Source: Bradyrhizobium sp. CSS354 (GTDB taxonomy: Bacteria > Pseudomonadota > Alphaproteobacteria > Rhizobiales > Xanthobacteraceae). Taken from it: DNA of 64,000 nt. Made by a program: the position numbers and the translations under genes. The notes under the pieces are model-generated. The model saw nothing but the letters and a program-made list of their open reading frames with translations, ran no database searches and was not told where the DNA came from. The DNA is taken from assembly GCF_029051725.1 (NCBI RefSeq), contig NZ_JAACFU010000003.1:372001-436000 (forward strand), read 5' to 3'. This document shows, piece by piece, positions 26,607-37,808 of this stretch (position 1 is its first letter; the number at the start of each line of letters is the position of its first letter).

Positions 26607-29600
26607 AGGCACCGCGCCCCATCCCGGACGAGGTGCGCGCGCGACAGGCGCGCGCATCGGACCCGACCGCGTCGGCCTTCGTGTCGGCCAATGCCGGCTC
26701 GGGCAAGACACATGTGCTGGTGCAGCGGGTGATCCGCCTGCTGCTCGCGGGCGTGCCGCCGGAAAAGATCCTCTGCATCACCTTCACCAAGGCGGCTGCC
26801 GCCAACATGGCCGAGCGCGTGTTCACCACACTCGGGCCTTGGGTGACGCTCGACGACACGGCACTCGATGCAGCGATCAAGGCGGTCGGCATCCCGCACT
26901 CCACTGCAAAATTGCGTCGCGACGCACGGAAGCTATTCGCCTGTGCGCTGGAGACGCCGGGCGGGCTGAAGGTGCAGACCATTCACGCCCTGTGCACCCG
27001 CCTGCTTCAGCAGTTTCCGTTCGAGGCCAATGTCCCGGCGCGCTTCGCCGTCATCGATGAGCGCGACCAGACCGACATGATGGAACGCGCCAATCTGAAG
27101 GTGCTGCTGGAGGCCGCGCGGGACCCTGACAGCGTGACCGGCCGCGCACTGCTGACCGCGATGGCGAGCGCCGCCGATGTCACCTTCAAGGAGGTGGTCC
27201 GCGAGGCCTGCCTGAGCCGCGATCATTTCATGGCATGGACCGATGAAGCCGGCAGCGCGGAGCTGGCCGCCGCGCAGATGGCGGCCGCGCTGGGCGTGGC
27301 CGCCAGCGATCGCATCGAGGACGTCGAGACCGAGATTGTCGACGGTCCGTTCCTGCCGCGATCGCGGTGGGACGACATCGCCTTTGCGCTGGAGGATGGC
27401 AGCAAGTCCGACAACGACCAGGCCTGCCGGCTTCGCGAGGCGAAGGTGTTTTCCGGCGGCGCGCAGGTCGATGCCTATCTCAGCGTCTTCCTGACTGACG
27501 AAAAGCTGCCGCGCAAGGCGGTGCTGACCAAGAAGTTCTGCGATCACAACCCGTCCGTCGCACGCCTGTTCGAGAACGAGGCGCAGCGCGTCGGCGGATT
27601 GGTCGAGACGCGTCGCGCGGTGACCCTGCGCGACCGCACCGCAGCGCTGCTGCATATCGCGACTGCTGCCGCCGCAAACTATCGCCGCGAGAAGCAGGAG
27701 CGCGGGCTGCTCGACTATGACGACCTCATCGACAAGACGCTGGCGATGCTCGATCGCGTCTCTTCAGGTTGGGTGCATTACAAGCTCGACCGCGGCGTCG
27801 ATCACGTGCTGATCGACGAAGCCCAGGACACCAGCCCGCGGCAATGGGACATCGTCGCGCATATCATCTCGGAGTTCACGGCCGGCGAAGGCGCGCGAGA
27901 AGGCCTGAACCGCACGGTCTTCGCGGTCGGCGACGAGAAGCAGTCGATCTTTTCGTTCCAGGGCGCTCAGCCCCGGGAATTCGACGCGCGCCGGCGCGAG
28001 TTGCACCGCAAGTTCATGGCGGCCGGGCTGAAATTCGATCCGGTCGCCTTCACCTATTCCTTCCGCTCCGGCGCCGCGATCCTGCATTCGGTCGACCACG
28101 TCTTCCGCGAGCCCGCGATCTACAAGAGCATCCATTCGCTCGAGACCGGTCATCCCCTGCACAATGCACTCGGCGACGCAGGCCCCAGCGTGATCGAGCT
28201 GTGGGACCTTGCGGAAGCCGACGACAGGCAGGAGATCGAGGGCTGGCGCGCACCGTTCGACGGCGTCGCCGCCACCAGCCCGGAGGTGAAGCTCGCGCGC
28301 CGGATCCAGACCGAGATCAAGCGGCTGGTCGAGAGCGGCACGCTGACCGGGCACGAAGGCGAGCGGCGTCCGCTGCGCTATGGCGACATGCTGATCCTGG
28401 TGCGCCGGCGCGGCAATGCGTTCGACGCGGTGATCCAGGCGCTGAAGCACGCCAATGTTCCGGTCGCCGGCGCCGATCGGCTCAAGCTGACCGAGCACAT
28501 CGGGATTATCGACCTGATGAACCTCGCGGACGCGCTGCTGCTGCCGCAGGACGATCTCGCGCTCGCGGTGGCGCTGAAGAGCCCGCTGTTCGGGCTCGAT
28601 GACGACGATCTGTTCCAGCTTGCCTGGGATCGCAAGGGATCGCTGCGCCGCGCGCTTGGCGAGCATGCCGGGACAAGCGAGAAATTCAGTGTGGCGTTGA
28701 AACGCCTTGGAGCCTGCGAAACCCGAGCCCGCGAGGAGACGCCGTTCGCCTTTTACGCCTGGTTGCTCGGGGGCGACGGCGGACGCGCGCGCATGCTGCG
28801 CCGGCTCGGTCATGAGGCCAATGACGCGCTCGACGAATTTTTGGAGCTCGCGCTGAACTACGAGCGCAAGGCGCCGGCCTCTCTGCAGGGTTTCATGGCC
28901 TGGCTGCGCTCGGCCGATACCGAGGTGAAGCGCGACATGGAGATTTCGCGCGACGAGGTGCGGGTGATGACCGTGCACGGTGCCAAGGGGCTGGAGGCCT
29001 CGGTCGTGTTCATGGTCGACACGACCTCTTCGCCCTCCGATAGCCAACGGCTGCAACTGATCCACGTCCCGCGCGGTAATGGCAGCGAGGTGGTGGTCTG
29101 GGCCGGACGCAAGGCGGATGATCCGAAGCCCGTCGCGGAAGCACGCAACGCGATGCTCGAGGAGACCGAGGACGAGTACCGCCGCCTGCTCTACGTCGCG
29201 ATGACGCGCGCGGCCGACCGGCTCATCGTCGGCGGCTGCATGCCCGGCAACAGGAAAACGGTCCGCAAGCTGAGCTGGTACGATCTGGTCGACACCGGGC
29301 TCGCCGGCTCGGGCCTGGCGAAAGAGACAATCGAGACGCCGCTGGGCAAGGTGACGCGCTTCTCCCGACCGGAGGATGTTGTGGCGCTGGGCACGCCCGC
29401 GACCTCGTTGGACCAGACCACCGCGCTGCCGGACTGGCTGCGGACACCGGCACCGCGCGAGACCATCGATGATGATCCGGTGCGTCCCTCCGGCCGGTCG
29501 TCCGGGGAAGGCCGCGCGGTGCTGTCGAGCGAATCAGTGCAGTCCCGCGCGCTCGCGCTGCAACGCGGCACGCTCGTGCACCGGCTGCTGCAATCGCTGC

Positions 29601-30109
29601 CCGACATCGCCATTGAGCGCCGCCGCGAGGCCGCGCTCGGCTTCATGACGCGCAATGCCGCGGACTGGGCGGAGGCCGACCGCGCCGCGCTGGCCGACAA
29701 GGTGCTCGGCTTGATCGCCGAGCCACGGTTTGCGCCTGTGTTTGCCGCCGGCAGCCGGGCGGAGGTCGCGATCGTCGGCAGGCTGGAGCGGCCGGGCCGC
29801 GCCCCGGCGCTGGTGTCCGGCCAGATCGACCGGCTGGTCGTTCGGCCGGACGAGGTCCTGATCGTCGATTTCAAGACCAATCAGGCTGCTCCCAGGAGCG
29901 CCGATGCGGCGCCCGTCGCCTATGTCCGGCAACTGGCGCTCTACCGGGCGGTGCTATCGAGGCTTTATCCCCAAAAGCCGGTCCGCGCCGTCCTGCTCTG
30001 GACCGAGGCCCTTGAATATATGGAGGTTTCGGCTCCCGCGCTGGACGCGGCGCTGGCATCTCTTCATCTCGGTGTGAGCGTCCTTGACCCGGCAAGGAGC
30101 CATTCATAG
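26600..30109 (+). CDS. addA: Helicase-nuclease subunit AddA
   Basis: UvrD-like superfamily 1 helicase with a C-terminal nuclease domain, partner of AddB. 1169 residues. Walker A is ANAGSGKTHVL (30-40), motif Ia CITFTKAAAANMAERV, motif II VLIDEAQDTSPRQWD (about 403-417), motif V VMTVHGAKGLEASVV, motif VI RRLLYVAMTRAADRL, and the nuclease motif IVDFKTNQ near 1090. The ATG at 26600 follows GAGGA inside the addB 3' end. trxA follows 63 bases downstream of the stop. Confidence 0.97.
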   Translation: MVKAPRPIPDEVRARQARASDPTASAFVSANAGSGKTHVLVQRVIRLLLAGVPPEKILCITFTKAAAANMAERVFTTLGPWVTLDDTALDAAIKAVGIPHSTAKLRRDARKLFACALETPGGLKVQTIHALCTRLLQQFPFEANVPARFAVIDERDQTDMMERANLKVLLEAARDPDSVTGRALLTAMASAADVTFKEVVREACLSRDHFMAWTDEAGSAELAAAQMAAALGVAASDRIEDVETEIVDGPFLPRSRWDDIAFALEDGSKSDNDQACRLREAKVFSGGAQVDAYLSVFLTDEKLPRKAVLTKKFCDHNPSVARLFENEAQRVGGLVETRRAVTLRDRTAALLHIATAAAANYRREKQERGLLDYDDLIDKTLAMLDRVSSGWVHYKLDRGVDHVLIDEAQDTSPRQWDIVAHIISEFTAGEGAREGLNRTVFAVGDEKQSIFSFQGAQPREFDARRRELHRKFMAAGLKFDPVAFTYSFRSGAAILHSVDHVFREPAIYKSIHSLETGHPLHNALGDAGPSVIELWDLAEADDRQEIEGWRAPFDGVAATSPEVKLARRIQTEIKRLVESGTLTGHEGERRPLRYGDMLILVRRRGNAFDAVIQALKHANVPVAGADRLKLTEHIGIIDLMNLADALLLPQDDLALAVALKSPLFGLDDDDLFQLAWDRKGSLRRALGEHAGTSEKFSVALKRLGACETRAREETPFAFYAWLLGGDGGRARMLRRLGHEANDALDEFLELALNYERKAPASLQGFMAWLRSADTEVKRDMEISRDEVRVMTVHGAKGLEASVVFMVDTTSSPSDSQRLQLIHVPRGNGSEVVVWAGRKADDPKPVAEARNAMLEETEDEYRRLLYVAMTRAADRLIVGGCMPGNRKTVRKLSWYDLVDTGLAGSGLAKETIETPLGKVTRFSRPEDVVALGTPATSLDQTTALPDWLRTPAPRETIDDDPVRPSGRSSGEGRAVLSSESVQSRALALQRGTLVHRLLQSLPDIAIERRREAALGFMTRNAADWAEADRAALADKVLGLIAEPRFAPVFAAGSRAEVAIVGRLERPGRAPALVSGQIDRLVVRPDEVLIVDFKTNQAAPRSADAAPVAYVRQLALYRAVLSRLYPQKPVRAVLLWTEALEYMEVSAPALDAALASLHLGVSVLDPARSHS

Positions 30110-30172
30110 GTTGACGCCATGATCTCGGGCGCGATTCCCGTCGCCCCCTTCTCTCAGGTACGAGGTACTCCC

Positions 30173-30493
30173 ATGGCCGTTGGTAAGGTTTCTGACACCG
30201 ATTTCGAAGCCGAAGTGCTCAAGGCAAACGGCCCCGTGGTCGTCGATTTCTGGGCCGAATGGTGCGGCCCCTGCCGCATGATCGCACCCGCGCTCGACGA
30301 GATCGCCGGCGCGATGGGCGACAAGGTCAAGATCGTGAAGCTCAATGTCGACGAGAGCCCGAAGACCGCATCGAAATATGGCGTGATGTCGATCCCGACC
30401 CTGATGATCTTCAAGGGCGGCGAGATGGCCTCCCGTCAGGTCGGCGCGGCGCCGAAGGCGAAGCTGCAGCAGTGGATCACCTCCGCGGTCTGA
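30173..30493 (+). CDS. trxA: Thioredoxin TrxA
   Basis: Small cytosolic disulfide reductase, 106 residues. It contains the canonical active site [10 protein letters not shown] with Cys31 and Cys34, and the cis-Pro loop [12 protein letters not shown]. The ATG at 30173 ([11 protein letters not shown]) follows GAGG and gives the standard length; an earlier ATG at 30119 would add 18 unlike residues. The addBA-trxA order is common in Rhizobiales. A strong terminator follows at 30523. Confidence 0.97.
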   Translation: MAVGKVSDTDFEAEVLKANGPVVVDFWAEWCGPCRMIAPALDEIAGAMGDKVKIVKLNVDESPKTASKYGVMSIPTLMIFKGGEMASRQVGAAPKAKLQQWITSAV

Positions 30494-30522
30494 TCCGCCT
30501 CGCGGAAGAATATTTTTGGAAG

Positions 30523-30546
30523 CGGCCGGCGAAAGCCGGCCGTTTT
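30523..30546 (+). terminator. Rho-independent terminator after trxA
   Basis: Perfect 8-base stem CGGCCGGC / GCCGGCCG closed by a GAAA tetraloop and followed directly by TTTT. It starts 29 bases after the trxA stop. Confidence 0.9.
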
Positions 30547-30587
30547 GCGTTGATGGGACAGTTCCAGCGTAAGACGAGTCCCTGCCT

Positions 30588-31649
30588 GTGCCTTCCCCTG
30601 CAAGACGCGCGCGAAAATCGACATCCCTCGTGGCGATGGAGGCGCGCTCGGTCGACGCGATCCCGCGCGGCAAGGAGTGGCAATACGAGCCGAAATGGGA
30701 TGGCTTCCGCTGTCTGCTGTCGCGCAACGGCGGCAGCATTGATCTGCGCTCGAAATCCGGCGAGGACCTCGCGCGTTATTTCCCCGAGATTGTCGCCGCG
30801 GCACTGAAGCTGAAGGCGGATCGCTTCACGCTCGACGGCGAGATCGTCGTGCCGCACGGCAAGGGGTTTTCCTTCGACGCGCTGCTGCAACGTATTCATC
30901 CGGCGGCGAGCCGCGTGAACAAGCTCTCGGAGGAAACGCCGGCGCTCTATCTCGCCTTCGATCTGCTTGCGACGGCCAGGGAGAAACAACTTGCCGAGCA
31001 GCCGCTGAGTGAGCGGCGACCGGCGCTGGAAGCGTTTGCCAAAGCCAATCTGAAAGGCAGCCTCTTCCGCCTCTCACCGGTGACGACGAGCTATGCCATC
31101 GCGAAAAAATGGCTGGCGCAATCCGGCGGCGGCTCGGACGGCGTCATCGCCAAGCGCATCGACCTGCCCTACCAGGCGGGAAATCGCGACGGCATGCAGA
31201 AGATCAAGAAATTCCGCAGCGCCGATTGCGTGGTCGGCGGCTTCCGCTATGCCACCAACAAGATCGCCGGCCGGAGCGTGGTGGGGTCGCTGCTGCTCGG
31301 ACTCTATGATGACGAAGCTCTCCTGCACCATGTCGGTTTTACCTCGGCAATCAAGGCGACGGAAAAGCCTGACCTGACCGATCGGCTGGAGGCGCTGATC
31401 GGCGAGCCCGGCTTCACCGGCAACGCGCCGGGCGGGCCGAGCCGCTGGTCCACCGAGCGGTCGGCAAAATGGTGTCCGCTCAAGCCGAAGCTGGTGATCG
31501 AGGTCTGCTACGACCATTTCAGCGGCGAGCGCTTTCGCCACGGCACCTCGATCCTGCGCTGGCGCCCCGACAAGGCCCCGCGGCAATGCAGCTTCGAGCA
31601 GTTGAAGCAGAAGGTGGCCGATCCGATGAAGCTGCTGAAACAGCTGTAG
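30588..31649 (+). CDS. ATP-dependent DNA ligase (LigC-like, stand-alone)
   Basis: Nick-sealing ligase of the nucleotidyltransferase superfamily, 353 residues. Motif I EPKWDGFR has the adenylated Lys36. Motif III is LYLAFDLLA, motif IV SDGVIAKRID, and motif V KIKKFRSADCVVGG. The C-terminal OB domain has WCPLKPKLVIEVCYDHF. The polymerase and nuclease domains of full LigD are missing, and no ku gene lies nearby. Likely an auxiliary repair ligase. The GTG at 30588 or an ATG at 30636 could be the start; the second still keeps motif I. Confidence 0.9.
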   Translation: MPSPARRARKSTSLVAMEARSVDAIPRGKEWQYEPKWDGFRCLLSRNGGSIDLRSKSGEDLARYFPEIVAAALKLKADRFTLDGEIVVPHGKGFSFDALLQRIHPAASRVNKLSEETPALYLAFDLLATAREKQLAEQPLSERRPALEAFAKANLKGSLFRLSPVTTSYAIAKKWLAQSGGGSDGVIAKRIDLPYQAGNRDGMQKIKKFRSADCVVGGFRYATNKIAGRSVVGSLLLGLYDDEALLHHVGFTSAIKATEKPDLTDRLEALIGEPGFTGNAPGGPSRWSTERSAKWCPLKPKLVIEVCYDHFSGERFRHGTSILRWRPDKAPRQCSFEQLKQKVADPMKLLKQL

Positions 31650-31652
31650 CCG

Positions 31653-31738
31653 GTAGCCCGGATGGAGCGCAGCGTAATCCGGGGCCGTCGTCATTTGTGG
31701 CACGATTCCCGGATTGCACCTCGCTCCATCCAGGCTAC
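31653..31738. repeat. Palindromic intergenic repeat, family F copy 1
   Basis: The ends GTAGCCCGGATGGAGCGCAG and CTCGCTCCATCCAGGCTAC are inverted copies, with GTAATCCGGG / CCCGGATTGC inside. A close second copy lies at 32500-32584 on the other side of the phosphoesterase gene. Confidence 0.85.
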
Positions 31739-31748
31739 GAAGCGATGG

Positions 31749-32489
31749 CTATCTGATCCATCCCATCGCCAGCGCGTTCGCCAACTCCGGCTGGCCATTG
31801 CGGCGAGCGAGCGCGGCCATCGCCTCGTGATCGTAGACGACATGGCGGAACGTGACCTGCCAGGCACCATCGGTTAGCTCAAGGATTGCATAGCGCGCGT
31901 GCGGCGTGCCGGCCTCGACGACATGCGGGAATGGATGCTTGTCGCGGAAGCCCGGGCCGCCGACGCTGCCGGGATTGACGATCATCCTTCCGTCGCGAAG
32001 CCGCACGGCACGGGCGAGATGGGTGTGGGCGCACAGGATCAGCGATTGCGCGATGCCTTGCGCAAATTGCTCGATGCGATCGAGCGGCGACAGCGCCACC
32101 GCGCCGTCGGGATGCACGGTATCGAGCCAGTAGACTTCGTCATTGTCGGGCGTCGCATGACACATGAAAACCTGCTCGCGAAACACGCGCGTCATCGGCT
32201 GCGCGCGCAGCCAGTCGAGTTGCGCGGCATTGAGCGCTGCATGGGCCGGGCGATCCCACGAGCCCATCTTCTCCGGCGGACGGTCGAGCAGATAGCGGTC
32301 GTGATTGCCGAGCACGTGCACTGCATCGAGCTGCATCAGGATCTCGATGGTGCGGCGCGCATCGAGCGGACCGCTCAGCATGTCGCCGAGATTGACGATG
32401 TCGGCCACGCCTTGCGCGCGGATGTCGGCGAGCACAGCTTCCAGCGCGAGGTAATTTCCGTGGACGTCGGCAATCGCGGCAAAACGCAT
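31749..32489 (-). CDS. Calcineurin-like metallophosphoesterase (YfcE/MJ0936 type)
   Basis: Two-metal phosphoesterase of 246 residues. All five metal motifs are visible: IADVHGNYLAL, VNLGDMLSGP, VLGNHDRYLL, MCHATPDNDE and CAHTHLARAV. NPGSVGGP near the C-terminus is typical of the YfcE/MJ0936 group, which cleaves phosphodiesters such as bis-pNPP or cyclic nucleotides. The substrate here is unknown. The gene is flanked on both sides by copies of the same palindromic repeat and is not part of an obvious operon. Confidence 0.9.
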   Translation of the reverse strand: MRFAAIADVHGNYLALEAVLADIRAQGVADIVNLGDMLSGPLDARRTIEILMQLDAVHVLGNHDRYLLDRPPEKMGSWDRPAHAALNAAQLDWLRAQPMTRVFREQVFMCHATPDNDEVYWLDTVHPDGAVALSPLDRIEQFAQGIAQSLILCAHTHLARAVRLRDGRMIVNPGSVGGPGFRDKHPFPHVVEAGTPHARYAILELTDGAWQVTFRHVVYDHEAMAALARRNGQPELANALAMGWIR

Positions 32490-32499
32490 GGGTCTTCCT

Positions 32500-32584
32500 G
32501 TAGCCCGGATGGAGCGAAGCGTAATCCGGGGCCTTCGTCACTTGCGGTACAGTCCCGGATTGCGCTTCGCTCCATCCGGGCTAC
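32500..32584. repeat. Palindromic intergenic repeat, family F copy 2
   Basis: Ends GTAGCCCGGATGGAGCGAAG and CTTCGCTCCATCCGGGCTAC are exact inverted copies. It is closely similar to the element at 31653-31738 and in the same orientation. Confidence 0.88.
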
Positions 32585-32591
32585 CCAACCT

Positions 32592-33935
32592 CTATGCAGG
32601 AGGCGTGCCGTTGATGGCGAGCACATGGCCGGCGAGATAGAGCGAGCCGGTGATCAGGATGCGCGGCGGCACTTCGTAGGCGAGCTTCGCCAAGGCGCGC
32701 AGTGCGGCCTCGACGCCGGGCGCGGGCTCGACGCGCATGCCGAGGCTGCGGGCTGCATCGGTGAGACGGTCGACCGGCATCGCGTTGTCGGTGTCGGGAA
32801 TCGGCACCGCGATGATGTGACGCGTCAGACCGGCGAAATTGGCGAGAAAACCTTGCGCGTCCTTGTTGGCCATCATGCCCGCGATCACGACCAGCGGCCG
32901 CGACACCCGCTCTTCGAGATCGCCGAGCGCGGCCGCCGCGACGCGGCCGCCTTCCGCATTATGGCCGCCGTCGAGCCAGATCTCCGATCCTTGCGGGCCG
33001 AGAGCGAGCAGCTCGCCCGAAGCGATGCGCTGCATCCGTGCCGGCCATTCAGCCCCGACGATCCCGGCCTCGAACGCCGCCTGGTTGATCTTGAAAGCGC
33101 TGGTGGCCCGCAGCGTCGCGATCGCGAGGCCGGCATTGTCGAACTGGTGGCGGCCGAACAGGCGCGGCGCGGTGAGATCCATCAAGCCGCGCTCATCGGA
33201 ATAAACCAGCCGCCCATGCTCGACATTGACATGCCAGCTCTCGCCCGCGGCAAACAACGGGGCGCGCATGCGCTTGGCCTGGGCCTCGATCGCGTCCATC
33301 GCCTCGGCCGGCTGCTCGGCGCAAACCACGGGCACGCCACGCTTGATGATCGCGGCCTTCTCACCGGCGATGGACGTCAGCGTATCGCCGAGAAAGTCCA
33401 TGTGGTCCATGCTGACAGGCGTGATCACGCAGGCCACCGGTGTATCGACCACGTTGGTTGAATCGAGTCGGCCGCCAAGGCCGACCTCCAGCAGAACCAC
33501 GTCGGCCGGGTTCTGCGCAAACAGATGAAACGCAGCCGCCGTCTTGAGCTCGAACACTGTAGCCGGCTCGCCGGCATTGACACGCTCGACCTCTTCCAGC
33601 GCCGCGCGCAACTCGTCGTCGCCGACCAGCACGCCGCCACCGACCCGGCCGAGCCGGAAACATTCGTTGATGCGCACGAGATAGGGCGAGGTGTAGGCGT
33701 GGACGCGCAGGCCGGCGGCTTCCAACGTCGCGCGCAGATAAGCGAGCGTCGAGCCCTTGCCGTTGGTGCCGGCGATGTGGATCACCGGCGGCAGATTGCG
33801 CTCGGGGTGACCGAGCCGCTCGAGCAGGCGGTGCATCCGCTCCAACCCGAGATCGATGCGTTTCTGATGCAGGGCCGACAGCCGCCCGATCAATTCGTCA
33901 AGCGACGGCATGGCGCGGTCAGAGGAAGCGTTCAC
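32592..33935 (-). CDS. folC: Folylpolyglutamate/dihydrofolate synthase FolC
   Basis: Mur-ligase-family enzyme that makes dihydrofolate and adds glutamates to folates. Up to 447 residues with P-loop [15 protein letters not shown] (54-68), the SPYLVRINE segment, [13 protein letters not shown] and [14 protein letters not shown] [14 protein letters not shown], and [10 protein letters not shown] in the C-terminal domain. The GTG at 33935 overlaps the accD stop (GTGA). An ATG at 33911 ([11 protein letters not shown]) is an alternative start. The accD-folC pair is conserved in alphaproteobacteria. Confidence 0.95.
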   Translation of the reverse strand: MNASSDRAMPSLDELIGRLSALHQKRIDLGLERMHRLLERLGHPERNLPPVIHIAGTNGKGSTLAYLRATLEAAGLRVHAYTSPYLVRINECFRLGRVGGGVLVGDDELRAALEEVERVNAGEPATVFELKTAAAFHLFAQNPADVVLLEVGLGGRLDSTNVVDTPVACVITPVSMDHMDFLGDTLTSIAGEKAAIIKRGVPVVCAEQPAEAMDAIEAQAKRMRAPLFAAGESWHVNVEHGRLVYSDERGLMDLTAPRLFGRHQFDNAGLAIATLRATSAFKINQAAFEAGIVGAEWPARMQRIASGELLALGPQGSEIWLDGGHNAEGGRVAAAALGDLEERVSRPLVVIAGMMANKDAQGFLANFAGLTRHIIAVPIPDTDNAMPVDRLTDAARSLGMRVEPAPGVEAALRALAKLAYEVPPRILITGSLYLAGHVLAINGTPPA

Positions 33936-34873
33936 GCGTGCGGCGCGGCCGGCGCCGTTTCGGGAGCCGATACGATCTGCGCCGGGCTCACGACCGGCTG
34001 CACCGGCTTCGATGCGCTCTCCAGTGCCGGCGCCCTGGTCAACAGGCGGCAGAGCCGCGCCAGGGTCGGACGCAATTCGTGACGATGCACGACCATGTCG
34101 ACCATGCCGTGCTCCTTGAGGTATTCGGCGCGCTGAAAGCCCTCGGGGAGTTTTTCGCGAATGGTCTGCTCGATCACACGCGCGCCGGCAAAACCGATCA
34201 GCGCACCGGGTTCGGCGATCTGCACGTCGCCGAGCATCGCATAAGACGCGGTGACGCCGCCGGTGGTCGGGTTGGTCAGCACGACGATGTAGGGCTGTTT
34301 TGCTTCACGCAGCATCTGCACCGCGACCGTGGTGCGCGGCATCTGCATCAGCGACAGGATGCCTTCCTGCATGCGCGCGCCACCTGAGGCGGCAAACACG
34401 ATGAACGGCGACTTTTTCTCGACCGCGAGTTCCAGTCCGCGCACGATGGCTTCGCCCGCGGCCATGCCGAGCGAGCCGCCCATGAAGTCGAAATCCTGCA
34501 CGGCGACGACGACGGCGGCGCCTTCGAGCTTGCCGTAGCCGACCTTGATCGCGTCGTTGAGGTTAGTTCGCGCGCGGGCATCCTTGATGCGATCGACGTA
34601 CTTCTTCTCGTCACGGAACTTGAGCGGATCGGGCGTGACGTCAGGCAGCGCGACGTCGTACCAGGTCTCGTTGTCGAAAATCGACTTCAGACGCGCCACC
34701 GCGTTCATGCGCATATGATAGTTCGAGCCGGGGATGACGAACTGGTTGGCCTCGACGTCCTTGTAGAACACGAGCTGTCCGGAATCCGGGCACTTGATCC
34801 ACAGATTCTCCGGCGTCTCCCGCCGCAGCATGTTGCGGATCTTCGGCCGGACCACATTGGTAAGCCAGTTCAT
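33932..34873 (-). CDS. accD: Acetyl-CoA carboxylase carboxyltransferase beta subunit AccD
   Basis: Carboxyltransferase subunit that, with AccA, moves CO2 from biotin to acetyl-CoA to make malonyl-CoA. 313 residues starting [12 protein letters not shown]. The crotonase-like core contains [19 protein letters not shown] and [24 protein letters not shown] [16 protein letters not shown]. The N-terminal zinc-ribbon region reads [15 protein letters not shown] and [12 protein letters not shown], so only one of the four zinc Cys of E. coli AccD is left. Rhizobial AccD proteins show the same loss. It lies downstream of trpFBA. Confidence 0.95.
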   Translation of the reverse strand: MNWLTNVVRPKIRNMLRRETPENLWIKCPDSGQLVFYKDVEANQFVIPGSNYHMRMNAVARLKSIFDNETWYDVALPDVTPDPLKFRDEKKYVDRIKDARARTNLNDAIKVGYGKLEGAAVVVAVQDFDFMGGSLGMAAGEAIVRGLELAVEKKSPFIVFAASGGARMQEGILSLMQMPRTTVAVQMLREAKQPYIVVLTNPTTGGVTASYAMLGDVQIAEPGALIGFAGARVIEQTIREKLPEGFQRAEYLKEHGMVDMVVHRHELRPTLARLCRLLTRAPALESASKPVQPVVSPAQIVSAPETAPAAPHA

Positions 34874-34965
34874 GGTTTGCTCCGATGTGCGATCCCGCTT
34901 GGGGACCGCCTGAAGGGTTATATGGCGGCCGGGACCCGGCCCGGCAAGCCGCCGTATCGTCCGCC

Positions 34966-34991
34966 TTGCTCGTCGGACTTGCTCGTCGGAC
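34966..34991. repeat. Two perfect 13-base tandem copies
   Basis: The unit TTGCTCGTCGGAC occurs twice without spacing in the 137-base gap between trpA and accD. No function is evident; probably replication slippage. Confidence 0.7.
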
Positions 34992-35010
34992 TTGGCAGCG
35001 GAATTAAGGC

Positions 35011-35843
35011 CTATTCCGCCGCCTGTTGCGCGCCTTTGACGCCCTGGGCCAGTGCCGCCGTCAGCTCAGCGACGGCGTTGACGGTTTTGCCGGTGGCGTG
35101 CCCGTCCGCATCGAGGCTGTTCTTGAGGGCATCGACCAGAGCGGTGCCGACCACCGAACCATTGGCCTTCTCGGCAATGGCGCGTGCCGCCTCCGGTGTG
35201 CGGATGCCAAAACCAACGCAGATCGGCAGCTTGGTATGCCGCTTGATGCGCGCGACAGCTTCACCGACGGCATTCGCGTCCGCCGCTGCCGCACCGGTGA
35301 TGCCGGCGATAGAGACGTAATAGACAAAGCCTGATGTGTTCGCGAGCACCGCGGGCAGGCGCTTGTCGTCGGTGGTCGGGGTCGCGAGGCGAATGAAGTT
35401 CAGGCCTGCCTTCAGCGCGGGAATGCAGAGCTCCTCGTCTTCCTCGGGCGGCAGATCGACGATGATCAGACCGTCGACCCCGGCCGTCTTGGCATCAGCC
35501 AAAAACTTGTCGACGCCGTAGATGTAGATCGGATTGTAATAGCCCATCAGCACCAGCGGCGTGACGTTGTCGTCCTTGCGGAAATCACGCACCAGTTCCA
35601 GCGTCTTCTTCAACGTCATGCCGTTCTTGAGCGCGCGCAGACCGGCAGCCTGAATCGAGGGACCATCCGCCATCGGATCGGTGAAGGGAATACCGAGTTC
35701 GATGACGTCAGCGCCTGCCTTGGGCAACGCCTTGACGATATTGAGCGACGTCGTGAGATCGGGATCGCCGGCCATCACATAAGTCACGAAGGCCGCGCGG
35801 CCGGCTTTCTTCAGCTCGGCGAAACGGGTATCGATACGCGTGG

Positions 35844-35847
<4 letters not shown>
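35011..35847 (-). CDS. trpA: Tryptophan synthase alpha subunit TrpA
   Basis: Cleaves indole-3-glycerol phosphate to indole and glyceraldehyde 3-phosphate; indole is channelled to TrpB. 278 residues. Catalytic Glu50 ([17 protein letters not shown]) and Asp61 are present, with [14 protein letters not shown] and the phosphate-binding [10 protein letters not shown]. The GTG start overlaps the trpB stop (GTGA). Confidence 0.97.
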
Positions 35848-37057
<1,210 letters not shown>

Positions 37058-37061
<4 letters not shown>

Positions 37062-37729
37062 CGGACGCTCAACTCTTGACTTGCATCTTGGCTCGCGCGC
37101 GCAGCGCGAATGAAGGCCTTGATCATCTCGGGGTCCTTCACGCCCGGGGCGCTCTCGACACCGGAGGAGACGTCGACACCACCGGCTCGGGTGACGCGAA
37201 CGGCTTCGGCGACGTTGTCGGCGCTGAGGCCGCCCGAGACCATATACGGCAGCGCAAGCTCGAGGTTTCCGAGCAGATGCCAATCGAACGGTGCACCGAG
37301 GCCGCCGGGCCGGGTCGCGTCCTTCGGTGCGCGCGCGTCGAACAGGATGCGTTCGGCAACCTCTGCGTAACCGGGCAGCACGGCGAGATCAGCTGACGTT
37401 GCGACCGGCACGACCTTCATCACCGGGCGACCGAACCGCTGCCTGATGTCGCGCAGCCGCGCTACGCTCTCCGTGCCATGAAGCTGGAAAATGTCCGGCG
37501 ACAGCGCGTCCATGATGTTGTCGAGCGTGGCATCGTCGGCGTCGACGGTGAGCGCGACCTTGAGCGCGCGCCGCTTCACCTGCCGGCCGAGCTCCCGGCC
37601 GGCTTCCAGCGACAAATGCCGCGGCGACGGCGGGAAGAACACGAATCCCACCATGTCGGCACCCGCCTCGAGCGCCGTTTCGAGCGTCTCGGGCGTGGAC
37701 AGGCCGCAGATTTTGACGAGCAGGGACAT
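37058..37729 (-). CDS. trpF: Phosphoribosylanthranilate isomerase TrpF
   Basis: Amadori rearrangement of phosphoribosylanthranilate in tryptophan synthesis. 223 residues from the ATG at 37729. Cys8 ([11 protein letters not shown]) and Asp131 ([10 protein letters not shown]) are the expected acid/base pair, and [11 protein letters not shown] and [16 protein letters not shown] bind phosphate. First gene of trpF-trpB-trpA. No leader peptide or attenuator was recognised upstream. Confidence 0.97.
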
Positions 37730-37808
37730 GTTCTCGACGGATGGGCTCAAAGCAAATGGAGGCCGCAGGTCCGCGGCCGGAAAACGGGCTTTTCGGTTGC
37801 GGCCGCTT

